Source: Nyssa sinensis (taxonomy: Eukaryota > Streptophyta > Magnoliopsida > Cornales > Nyssaceae). Taken from it: a stretch of 64,000 bases of DNA. The translations under genes and the position numbers were made by a program. The stretch lies in contig VIRR01000512.1 in the NCBI GenBank assembly GCA_008638375.1, positions 152,001-216,000 on the forward strand, in the 5' to 3' direction. Below the pieces are notes generated by a model. That model saw only the letters and a list, made by a program, of their open reading frames with translations. It was not told the DNA's origin and ran no database searches. Of this stretch, positions 12,838-22,086 are shown piece after piece. Within the stretch, counting starts at the first letter, position 1. Every line of letters starts with the position of its first letter.

Positions 12838-13431
12838 AAATGGCAATTTACTGGAATTTACTAGGGGGTATGCTGGGCCCCAAAAGATCGAGGGTCTGCC
12901 GAGCCCTGACACAGAATAACAGCATCTCTTATGATTGACAGAACTTGATTGTTGAATGGCACTATTCCTTATGATTCTTCAAGTCTCGAAGGACTTGCAT
13001 TGATTGATTTGATTGTGATCGATTCATTGTGGCAGTACTTCATTGTTGTTATATTATCATTTTACACCAATACTTCTGATTGTGTATTGTGATTACTTTC
13101 CATTGGCCCTCGTGGCAATTATTTTCATTGGCTATCACAGCATCTCCTTCCTTATGATTGGCTATCATTATCTTATTCATGGATTTATTGATCATCGATA
13201 CCAGTGTTGGAGATCTGTTTTACTTACTGAGCTTTGTAGCTCATTCCACCCCATTTACCCCCCATTTCAGGTGATGACGTTGCGAGACCCCAGTAGGAGT
13301 CTGAGAGCGTAGGGGGACATTTTGAAGTATTGTATTAGTCTATGTTAGTTCTCCCATGTATTCACCACCCCGGGTGCTGGTTACGTTTAGTTCTCATTTT
13401 GTCTTATGTAGAACTATGTCATGTATTTAAT

Positions 13432-13500
13432 AGACTTCCGCTGTTTAATTTATTTAAAAGACTTCCGCTAGATTACTGTAATTGATAAAGACTTCCGCTG
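13432..13500 (+). repeat. Three AGACTTCCGCT boxes near LTR 3' end
   Basis: Copies at 13432, 13459 and 13489, about 27-30 bases apart. A, B and N have three copies, S two; other LTR families have one CTTCCGC/CTTTCGC in the same relative place. Confidence 0.8.
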
Positions 13501-13630
13501 TTCATTGTTTAAAATTTTTAGTACATTGCATATTAGTACTATGATACAGGAATGGAAAAAGTAGGGACGGCCTTCGGGTCGGCCCCGCGACATGAGATCC
13601 GCATAGGGTGGGTTTCGGGTCGTGAAAGCT

Positions 13631-13642
13631 TGGTATCAGAGC
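13631..13642 (+). promoter_or_regulatory. Element A primer-binding site (tRNA-iMet)
   Basis: TGGTATCAGAGC, three bases (GCT) after the 5' LTR. It is complementary to the 3' end of plant initiator tRNA-Met, the usual primer of Ty3/gypsy and Ty1/copia elements. Confidence 0.93.
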
Positions 13643-13838
13643 TTTAGGTTTGATTATGAGTCATGGGAGATAGGACTAGATTTAAGACTATTAGATATGA
13701 CTGACATTTTGTATTTTACAATCATGGACAAATTGTCTTACACATTGACTGGTCATCTCATTGGTTATTCACTGGTTATTTCATTGGTTATCTCACTAGT
13801 TATCTCATTGGTTAGCTTCATTGATTCTATTCACAGTC

Positions 13839-14226
13839 ATGGTAAACACGAGGCAACCAGAATAAGAAGTAAGGGCCTTCTACTTCGGGACATGGATCTA
13901 CATTTACCAGACCTGGAGCCGCATCATAGGCGACAGGGTCCGGTCAGAAGAAACAAGGCAACACTAAAAAGGGGGCAGCCAAGTGCTCTCGTTGCAATAA
14001 GATCCAGAAGGGCCAATGTCTCAAGGACAGCAACGCTTGCTACTATTGTGGCTAAGAGGGACATTTTGCAAGAGAATGCCCTCAGAAGGATCAGGCCACG
14101 CCCAGTACTGCTTCGGTTAGAACACCAACAATTGGAGTAGCACCACCTAGACCTCTGGCCCAAAGGAATGGACAGGCGAACGTCCAGCAGCAGGCAGGAC
14201 GAGTTTTCTCCCTTTTACCAAGAGAC
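13839..14226 (+). pseudogene. gag remnant of element A (internally deleted)
   Basis: Gag forms the retroelement's particle and packages its RNA. Only the first codons (MVNTRQ, from the ATG at 13839) and the nucleocapsid end remain; a stop follows eight codons in. The CCHC knuckle can be read in the frame with CSRCNKIQKGQC and CYYCG, followed by a stop where lysine is usual, then GHFARECPQ. Compared with B, whose gag reads through the same region, about 0.7 kb is gone. The junction falls between two similar GAGG(C/T)AA sequences. The 172-codon frame at 13622-14140 reads through it in the wrong frame. Confidence 0.8.
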
Positions 14227-14703
14227 GTGCAGGCTACAATCTCTGTAGTCGCAGGTACTTTTTTAGTATGCTCACAGCCTACTCATGTTTTATTTAACAC
14301 TGGATCTACACATTCATTTGTATCCCCTACATATGCTGCTAGATTGAACCTAGTAACGGAACCCTTAGGGTATTTACTGAATGTTTCTATACCATCGAGG
14401 AAATCATTGTTGGGGGATACCATGTATAGGAATTGTGGGATACAGATTGGGGATACACACTTGTTGGCTGACCTTATACCCTTGGAAATTTGTAGATTCG
14501 ATGTTATCCTTAGAATGGATTGGCTGGCCGCCAATTACGCTACGATAGACTGTATGGCCAAACGAGTTCTCATACAGAATCCCCAGTTTCCAACAGTTGA
14601 CTTTGAGGGGACAAGAGTGGCTTCCCCACCCTACTTCGTTTCCTCTATCCAGGCAAGGCGTCTGCTTCGCAAGGGATGTCACGGATTCTTATGTAATGTT
14701 TAA
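14227..14703 (+). pseudogene. Element A aspartic protease (degraded)
   Basis: Retroviral-type aspartic protease that cuts the Gag-Pol polyprotein. The frame runs from the end of gag (RDVQATISVVAGT) and shows the family's active-site loop as LFNTGSTHSFVS, with asparagine in place of the catalytic aspartate. The second conserved motif reads VILRMDWLAANYATIDC, with arginine in place of the usual glycine. Both changes fit G-to-A transitions. The frame ends at TAA (14701-14703), after which pol sequence continues in the same frame as DTDSQQPELEEIP. With the catalytic residue lost it should be inactive. Confidence 0.87.
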
Positions 14704-14831
14704 GACACTGATTCTCAGCAGCCTGAGTTAGAGGAGATTCCCATTGCTAGGGAATTTCCCGGAGTGTTCTTGGATGATCTTCCAAGAATGCCCATAGACA
14801 GAGAGATCGAGTTTTGCATCGACGTATTGCC

Positions 14832-14977
14832 GGGCACTACGCCGATATCCAAGACTCCATATAGGATGGCACCGGCAGAGCTGAAGGAGCTGAAGCTCCA
14901 GTTGGGGCACTACGCCGATATCCAAGACTCCATATAGGATGGCACCGACAGAGCTGAAGGAGCTGAAGCTCCAGTTG
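14832..14977 (+). repeat. 73-bp tandem duplication in pol
   Basis: Positions 14832-14904 and 14905-14977 are direct copies differing at about two sites. The unit starts GGGCACTACGCCGATATCC and codes for the peptide just before RT. As 73 is not a multiple of 3, the duplication shifts the reading frame between protease and RT. It is not expected in functional pol. Confidence 0.92.
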
Positions 14978-15556
14978 CAGGAATTATTGGACAAGGGTTT
15001 TATACGACCCAGCTCGTCACCATGGGGTGCACCGGTATTGTTCGTAAAGAAAAAGGATGGAACTATGAGACTATGTATCGACTATCGTGAGTTGAACAAA
15101 GTTACCATCCGGAACAGATATCCACTGCCCAGAGTGGATGATTTGTTCGACCAATTGAAAGGGGCTCAGGTGTTCTCAAAGATCGACCTGAGGTTCGGTT
15201 ATCACCAGTTGAAGGTCAGACCCACTGACATTCAGAAGACAGTATTTAGGACACGGTATGGACACTACGAGTTCCTTGTTATGCCATTTGGGGTGACCAA
15301 TGCCCCAGCTGCATTCATGGACATGATGAACCGTGTGTTCAAGCCGTACTTGGATGACTTCGTGATTGTATTTATAGACGACATCTTGGTTTACTCTAAG
15401 AACCAGGAAGAACACGAGGTACATCTGAGGAGAGTCCTACAGAAGTTAGGGGAGCAGAAGTTATACGCCAAATTGAAGAAATGCGAATTCTCGCCTCCTA
15501 GTATAGCATTTCTGGGACACGTGATCAGTAAAGAGGGAATCTCTGTTGATTCCTAG
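14939..15556 (+). pseudogene. Element A reverse transcriptase
   Basis: Copies element RNA into DNA. In order the frame shows [72 protein letters not shown] and the catalytic box [11 protein letters not shown] (residues near 140-150 of the frame), then [11 protein letters not shown], the order of Ty3/gypsy RT. FSKIDL is followed by R-F rather than the usual R-S. The reading frame ends at TAG (15554-15556), where glutamine is common, and continues in frame. The upstream 73-bp duplication separates it from protease. Catalytic aspartates are retained, but the polyprotein is broken. Confidence 0.95.
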
Positions 15557-15571
15557 AAGATCGAGGCAATC

Positions 15572-16894
15572 ATGAATTGGCCTCAACCTACGAGTGTCAC
15601 GGAAGTGCGAAGTTTCATGGGGTTAGCAGGCTACTATAGGAGATTTGTCAAGGACTTCTCCAAAATAGCTACGCCTATTACCAAACTGACCCGGAAAGGT
15701 GTTCCTTTTGTTTGGACGGAGGAACAAGAAAAGAGTTTCCAAGAATTAAAGGAGCGTCTGGTTACAGCTCCTATATTGACAGTACCAGAAGGAATTGATG
15801 GTTTTGTAATTTACAGTGATGCCTCATTCAAGGGCTTAGGGTGTGTGTTAATACAGAACGGAAAAGTGGTAGCCTATGCTTCCCGACAGTTGAGACCCCA
15901 CGAGGGGAACTATCTGACACAGGACCTTGAGCTAGCAGCCATTGTCTTCGCTTTGAAGATATGGAGGCATTATTTCTACGGGACCGCGTGCGAAATCTTC
16001 ACCGACCATAAGAGCCTCAAGTATCTGTTTACACAGAAGGAGCTCAATATGAGACAACGCCGTTGGTTAGAGTTATTGAAAGACTACGAGGTCAACATAC
16101 AGTACCACCCCGGAAAGGCAAATGTGGTAGCTGACGCTTTTAGTAGAAAGTCATCAGGAAGTTTAGCTTGCCTGTTGATAACCCAGATAGAAATACTGAG
16201 AGATTTGGAGGACATGGAAATAGAGATAGTTTTGCCCAGCCCCGAGGCACTATGTGCCAATGTCACAGTCAGTTTGTCGATTGTGGACAAGATCAGGGGA
16301 CAGCGGACTCAGGATAAGAAGTTGGCTAAGCTTCTTCAAGAGATGGAAACAGGCATAGATTCCGAGTACTCAGTGAAAGATGGAATATTGTCTTATCAGG
16401 GTAGGATCTGCGTACCTGACGTGCCTGAAATCAGGAAGGAGATTCTTGATGAGGCACACAGTTCGAAGTTTGCCTTACATCTAGGAGGCACCAAAATGTA
16501 TCACAATGTTAAGGATACTTATTGGTGGTCGGGAATGGAACGGCACATAGCTGAGTACATAGCACGATGTGCCAAGTGCCAGCAAATTAAGGTAGAACAT
16601 CAGAAGCCGGGAGGACTTCTGCAGTCACTGCCCATTCCTGAGTGGAAGTGGGAACACATCATGATGGACTTTATGTCAGGATTGCCAAAGACAGTCAAGG
16701 GGAGTGATTCTATCTGGGTCATCGTAGACAGATTAACTATGACAGCTCACTTCCTGGCAACCAAGATGACACAATCTCTTCAGCGACTAGCCGAGCTGTA
16801 CATCAGAGAGATTGTTAGACTTCACGGAGTTCCAGTATTGATTGTTTCTGATAGGGACCCCCGGTTCGTATCACGATTTTGGAAAGGATTATAA
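15572..16894 (+). pseudogene. Element A RNase H and integrase core
   Basis: RNase H removes the RNA strand of the RNA-DNA hybrid, and integrase inserts the DNA copy. The frame begins with the RT-RNase H connection ([20 protein letters not shown]), then RNase H motifs [23 protein letters not shown] and [10 protein letters not shown]. The integrase zinc region has HLGGTKMY and CAKCQQIK; the catalytic core has the first Asp in MMDFMSGLP and the second in [17 protein letters not shown] at 16892-16894 stops the frame just before the third catalytic residue, which is in the next entry. At 440 codons it is the longest frame in the window. Confidence 0.95.
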
Positions 16895-17716
16895 CAAGCT
16901 ATGGGCACGGAACTGAGTCTTAGCACTGCGTATCACCCCGAGACCGACGGCCAGTCAGAAAGGACGATACAGACTTTAGAAGACTTACTGCGTTTCTGTG
17001 TCATAGACTTTGAAGGGAGTTGGGAAGATCAGTTGCCATTGGTGGAGTTCACGTACAATAATAGCTATCAAGCTAGTATTGGTATGGCGCCATATGAGGT
17101 ATTATACGGCAGGAAGTGCCGATCACCATTGTGTTGGACAGAGGTGGGAGAAAGGAAACTCTATGGGCCAGAGATAGTGGAACAGACCGCACAAAAGATA
17201 CAACTGATCCGACAACGTTTATTAGTAACTCAAAGTCGACAGAAAAGCTATGCAAATGTTCACCGACGAGACTTAGAGTTTGCAAAAGACGATTATGTAT
17301 ACTTGAAAGTATCACCCATGAAAGGAGTAGTCAGGTTTGGCAAGAGAGGAAAGCTTGGCCCCAGATACATTGGGCCATTCAGGATCACAAAGAGGGTTGG
17401 ACCCGTAGCTTACGAGCTTGCCTTACCTTCAGAGTTAGCACATGTTCACAATGTGTTTCATGTCTCGATGCTAAGGAAATGTATACAGAGTGCAGATCAA
17501 GTGATCGAGCACGAACTGCTAGACGTCCAGGAAAATCTGAGTTACATAGAGCATCCAGTTCAGATTTTGGATCGTCGAGATCAGGTACTACGGAACAAGA
17601 CTATTCCATTAGTCAAAGTTCTGTGGAGAAATCACCGGATAGAAGAGGCTACTTGGAGCGAGAAAATGATATGCGCGCCAAGTACCCACACTTATTTTCA
17701 TATTAGTATATGCTAA
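16895..17716 (+). pseudogene. Element A integrase C-terminus and chromodomain-like tail
   Basis: Continues in frame from the TAA. It has the catalytic glutamate in [16 protein letters not shown], then [21 protein letters not shown] and [11 protein letters not shown], the GPF(R/K)I-type C-terminal domain, and [14 protein letters not shown]. The tail ([33 protein letters not shown]) resembles the chromodomain of Tekay/Del chromoviruses, thought to bind heterochromatin and steer insertion. Near 17665 the frame shifts by one base; the usual ending ([12 protein letters not shown]) lies in another frame. The clade is assigned from motif memory, not from a tree. Confidence 0.9.
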
Positions 17717-17738
17717 GTTTGGGGACAAACTTATTTTT

Positions 17739-17751
17739 AAGGGGGTAAGAA
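17739..17751 (+). promoter_or_regulatory. Element A polypurine tract
   Basis: AAGGGGGTAAGAA directly before TGTAATATCC of the 3' LTR, preceded by GGGGACAAACTTATTTTT. It primes plus-strand DNA synthesis. The same arrangement occurs in C1 (35419-35432) and, inverted, in B (28715-28743). Confidence 0.9.
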
Positions 17752-18409
17752 TGTAATATCCCGGCCCGGGATACGTCACGTATACCGAGGTAGGTCGGTT
17801 AAAACATGTAACTTGAACGGTAAGATATGTATATTATGGTATTTTCATGAAAATGAATGAATGGAAATTGTAAATGATGGAAATGAATGATCAAGGCTAG
17901 GTAACACCCGAGCACTACAGGGCATTGCATCGTAATGCGTGCATGCACGTATTTCCATGCATGCATACGTGAACATAGATAAGTAGCCTGACCAAAATGA
18001 ATGTATGTGTATATGATTTAAAATGGATTTCTACCCCTACACATGAAGGTATATACATGTATAAAAACATGTATTTAATGTGTATATATATATATATCAT
18101 AATGTATTATATATGTATTTATGTATATATGTATATGCATAAGAAATAAAAGGAAAAGAAAAGGGAAAAGGGAAACTGCCCTTGGGCAGTATACAGGTAT
18201 AGTGCATGTGAGTGTGTGTGTGTGTGTCTCGGTTGGGTAGAGTGTGTGTGTGTGTGATATATATAATATGATATATGTATATATGAGTGCACCACAAGTC
18301 TCCCAAGCCATTAAATGCAAAGTTGCATTTGGCAGAGGGAACACCAGAGCACAAGTCAAGGAAAGGGGCCATAGAAGGGGGAGTAACCGAGAGAGAGGAA
18401 GAGAGAGAG
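17752..18409 (+). mobile_element. Element A 3' LTR, first part
   Basis: Matches 10311-10960 of the 5' LTR and keeps the TG start. It breaks off at a GA-rich site where S was inserted; GAGAG at 18405-18409 is the left TSD of S. Confidence 0.93.
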
Positions 18410-18872
18410 TGCAATATCTCGACCCGGAATACATCACGTATACCGAGGTAAGTCGGTTAAACTATGTAACTTGAACGGTAAGAAATGTATATCATGGTAT
18501 TTCACGGAAATGAATGACTGGAAATGGAAAATGATTGAAATGTATAACAGGTGCTAGGTAACACCCGAGCACCCCGGGACATTGCATCGTAAAGCGTGCA
18601 CGCACGTATTTTCATGCATGCCCAAAGTTTAAGTATATACGTGTATGTATGGGCGTATAAACATGTATAATTATGGATTATACATGTATATATATATATA
18701 TTATATAATGTATTATAATATATATATATATATCTATATGTGTATATTATATAAAAAGGGAAAGAAAGAAAATGGGCAAGTGGACAAAGGCTGTTATCAG
18801 CCGTGCAAGTCCATGTGAGGTGTGTGAGTGTAGGCTAGGTGTAAAGTGTGTGTGTTATATATATATATAATA

Positions 18873-18873
<1 letters not shown>

Positions 18874-18912
<39 letters not shown>

Positions 18913-18914
18913 CA
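18874..18914. repeat. (AT)n microsatellite
   Basis: AT dinucleotide run in S, next to a second AT-rich run at about 18671-18735. Confidence 0.9.
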
Positions 18915-19002
18915 TGAGTGCACCACATATGTCTCCCAACCAATTGATGCAAAAGTTGCATTAGTGGAGGGAGCACAGATCCTAAATCATGGAAAGGGGC
19001 GG

Positions 19003-19004
<2 letters not shown>

Positions 19005-19046
<42 letters not shown>
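19005..19046. repeat. (AG)n microsatellite
   Basis: About 21 AG units in S, in the GA-rich leader position found in most LTRs of the window. Confidence 0.95.
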
Positions 19047-19050
<4 letters not shown>

Positions 19051-20017
19051 GGAGAGAGGAGGGTCGGTCACCTTCTCTTTAAATGGCCAAGCATGCAAAC
19101 CATGCTTTCTGCTTGCAAAAGAAACCAAAGGAAGAAGAAGTAAGGAGAATAGAGAGAGAATTGGAGATAGAACAAAGGAGAAAGCAAGTGTAAACAGGTA
19201 AAGTTCCAATTTTTACATTTTTCCTCTCTCTAAAATTTTGATTGATAGGAACTGTTTTAAGTTGTTTTTATATGTAGGATATGTTATATACATGTTTATA
19301 AGTGAAATAAGCATGAAATTTAAGCTTGAAAACGACTGAAAATGCCTAACCCACGAAAATCTCCATTGAAGACCTTGCCCATGGCAGGTCTGAACCGAGT
19401 TTCTTTAAGCTTGATTTGGCTTATCAAGACTTAAAATAAATACTATAAGCATGCTAAAAACCATCAACCGCCACCTTGAAGCTCGAGAATCGACCCTCAA
19501 ATAATCAGTTACAGGTTACGGGTGTAAGACTCAACCCTTTAAACTGTGTGTTAACTCGATATTTAAGAACGGAAATTGGATCTCCATGAAAAGGGGATCA
19601 CAACAAGCCAAACCTCATCAAAAATGGTTAAGAAACGAGTATGAACGACCGAAATAACAGTTCGGATTATCCACTTCAAAATCGAACACATGTGAGGGTT
19701 TTAAACTCCAAAACGAATGCCAATCTACTCGTTTATCTCTTAGGGATAATTTGGGACTAAAACAGTGGATATTGGCTGAGTAGAAATGCACGAAATAGGA
19801 AGAAATGGATTCGGAAATTAGGGTTTTCAGAGGGGGGTCTCGTAGGGAAGATGAAGACGAGTCAACTCGTTTTAAAAATAAGACTGGGTCGACTCGGACG
19901 CGTGGCAGCCTCTGGGCTTGCCACCGAATTAATGGGACGACGCCGTTTAGGGGCTTATACGGTTATATATAAAACTGTGTTGAAAATTAAAGGAAAAGAA
20001 GCAGGATGCTGCTACGG

Positions 20018-20070
20018 GGTATCGAACCCTGACCCCCACGCGCCCACGCACGCCTTTTTCCACTCGGCCA
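20018..20070 (-). other. tRNA-like A-box/B-box module 1 in S
   Basis: Minus strand, antisense to the LTR. TGGCCGAGTGG (20070-20060) is an exact A-box of the type in tRNA-Leu/Ser. GGTTCGATACC (20028-20018) matches the B-box at 10 of 11 sites. The boxes start 42 bases apart, the usual spacing in class I tRNA genes. A T-rich stretch follows on the minus strand (about 20000-19983). Confidence 0.6.
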
Positions 20071-20098
20071 CGCGTATGCGTGTGTCCATTTACGAACA

Positions 20099-20134
<36 letters not shown>
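20099..20134. repeat. (AT)n microsatellite
   Basis: AT dinucleotides lying between the two tRNA-like modules of S. Confidence 0.95.
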
Positions 20135-20136
<2 letters not shown>

Positions 20137-20181
20137 CAATTAATTTAAATCCGAAAATTAAAAGGTGCAACCGCACCTGTG

Positions 20182-20237
20182 AGATTCGAACGTGCGTGGT
20201 ATGGGGAGGGAGATGGCACGCTGGCCAGCGTGCCATC
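20182..20237 (-). other. tRNA-like module 2 in S, overlapping a 26-bp palindrome
   Basis: On the minus strand TGGCACGCTGG (20235-20225) fits the A-box at 10 of 11 sites and CGTTCGAATCT (20192-20182) the B-box at 9 of 11, 43 bases apart. The A-box is one half of a perfect 26-bp palindrome at 20212-20237 (half-site GATGGCACGCTGG). A smaller hairpin, AGGTGC-AACC-GCACCT, lies next to it at 20163-20178. Confidence 0.5.
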
Positions 20238-22086
20238 CTATTCAACCTGTTCTAATTATGTACAAAATAATATATATATTATGCTTAATCAAGATTTAAT
20301 TTAATTAAATGAAATTAATTAAATTAAATACTTCGAAATGGCCCGTTGTCCAAATAAGATAAGTTATATATGTAATCTTACTATCTCGTACCTCCTGAGT
20401 CCATTGGTGAGGTCCTTGACATGAGATGAGGCCCCGAAAAATTTGAGACCCTTGAATATGTCAAAAATGACCAAATTGCCCTTTCCCCTAAACAGGTCAA
20501 ACGAAGTCCAAATGAGACTAATGAATAGTCAAAACTTATTATCTTGGACGTTCTGAGTCCAATGGTGGGGTCTATTTTACGAGATGAGACCCCGAAGAAT
20601 AAAATACTGTAAAAGTGCAAAATGACCATTTTGCCCTTTTTAGTACAAAAGTCCAAATGGAATTCCGCAAAAGCCTAAACTGACTTTCTTCGGTGTTCCG
20701 GACTCAATGGTAAAGTTTAAATTAGTATTTGAAATACTTATGATGGAAAGGCATAAAATTTGATGAATAGAATCTATTCTAAAACGTATTCATTGATATA
20801 TAGGAAACTCCAAAGGCAAGGGTACACTCACGGATTTCTGAGATAGAATCACGATAGATGTAAGTGGATCACTCTCTCTTACATGTGGTGTTTCCACAAG
20901 CCAAGTTTATTCTTATACTGCCAAACTTGTACTCTTGAATGTATTCATATCCTTGTGTTCCACAGTTCGATATTTTCTATCTTGTGGACATTTGATTGAC
21001 TGATGTATCATTGTTATCATGTTTCATTGTGCTTGAAAGCAACTCATGTTATTGCTATCCACAAAGTGATATTGTTCTATCCTGTGGACATTGATTGGCT
21101 ATTGTATCATTGTTATCATGTTGAACTATGCCTTGAAAGGCGTACTATTATGTTTTCACTGAATCTATGATATTCCATTTTATACTTCTATGGAATCACG
21201 AATGCTCATGATATGTTATGAATACCGGATTTGTGCTCAGTCACAACATCCATCCGATGTTTCTGTATTGACTGGAGACCTAAGGGTCAAGTCCATGAAT
21301 GGACAGGTGGCAGGAATGAATTCCTCGAAGGCTTTCCACCGGCAATTGACTGGCATGATCATTGGCATCTCATTGCATTTTCACTGGCATTGCATTGCAA
21401 ATTCATTGGCATGTTACAGAATAAAAGCATCTCTTATGATTGACAGAACTTGATTGTTGAATGGCATTATTCCTTATGATTCTTTAAGTCTAGAAAGACT
21501 TACATTGATTGATTGATTGTGATCGGTTCATTGTGGCAGTACTTCATTGTTGTTATATTATCATTGTGTATCGTGGCAATTGTTCCATTGGCCCTCGTGG
21601 CAATTATGTTCATTGGCTATCACAGCATCTCCTTCTTTATGATTGGCTATCATTATCTTATTCATGGATTCACATTGATCATCGATACCAGTGTTGGAGA
21701 TCTGTTTTACTTACTGGGCTTTGTAGCTCACCCCCCATTTACCCCCATTTCAGGTGATGACGCTGCGAGACCCCAGTAGGAGTCTGAGAGCGTAGGGGGA
21801 CATTTTGAAGTATTGTACCAGTCTATGTTAGTTCTCCCATGTATTCACCACCCCCGGGTGCTGGTTACGTTTTAGTTCTCATTTTGAATTATGTAGAACT
21901 ATGTTATGTATTTAAAAAGACTTCCGCTGGATTACTGTAATTGATAAAGACTTCCGCTATTCATTGTTTAAAATTTTTAGTACATTGCATATTAGTACTA
22001 TGATACAGAAATGGAAAAAGTAGGGACGGCCTTCGGGTCAGCCCCGCGATACGAGATCCGCATAGGGTGGGTTTCGGGTCGTGACA

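Larger units (their letters stand above)
10311..13627 (+). mobile_element. Element A 5' LTR
   Basis: It starts CGTAATATCCCGACCC (TG mutated to CG) and ends GGGTCGTGAAA (CA mutated to AA); the 3' copy keeps TG at 17752. Contents in order: AT-rich head with (AT)n at 10648, a GA-rich leader (10945-10990), inverted repeat GGGTCAGGACCC near 11665, ACTCAATGGT-type modules near 12083 and 12223, hairpin GTCCGTGAACGGAC (12824-12837), and three AGACTTCCGCT boxes (13432-13500). Short frames such as 10474-10911 are low-complexity or LTR noise. Confidence 0.93.
18410..22086 (+). mobile_element. S: solo LTR inside A's 3' LTR, about 3.7 kb
   Basis: Starts TGCAATATCTCGACCCGG and ends GGGTTTCGGGTCGTGACA, flanked by GAGAG (18405-18409 and 22087-22091). 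It belongs to the A/B/N LTR family but is a distinct subtype. It has an extra segment at about 19930-20240 with two antisense tRNA-like modules and a 26-bp palindrome; A lacks this. It holds ACTCAA-type modules near 20390, 20545 and 20695, the compensated hairpin at 21291-21304, and two CTTCCGCT boxes near its end. No PBS or internal region remains. Confidence 0.93.

Noticed and set aside
13622..14140. 172-codon frame at the start of A's internal region
   Set aside because: It is an out-of-frame reading of the gag remnant; the CCHC knuckle lies in another frame.
17116..17706. 196-codon frame overlapping A's integrase end
   Set aside because: Shadow frame of integrase for most of its length; only its last about 17 residues are the true pol ending, reached after the frameshift near 17665.
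18410..22086. S as a full element or a separate non-LTR insertion
   Set aside because: It has LTR-type ends and TSD but no PBS, PPT or coding sequence, and aligns with A's LTR end to end.
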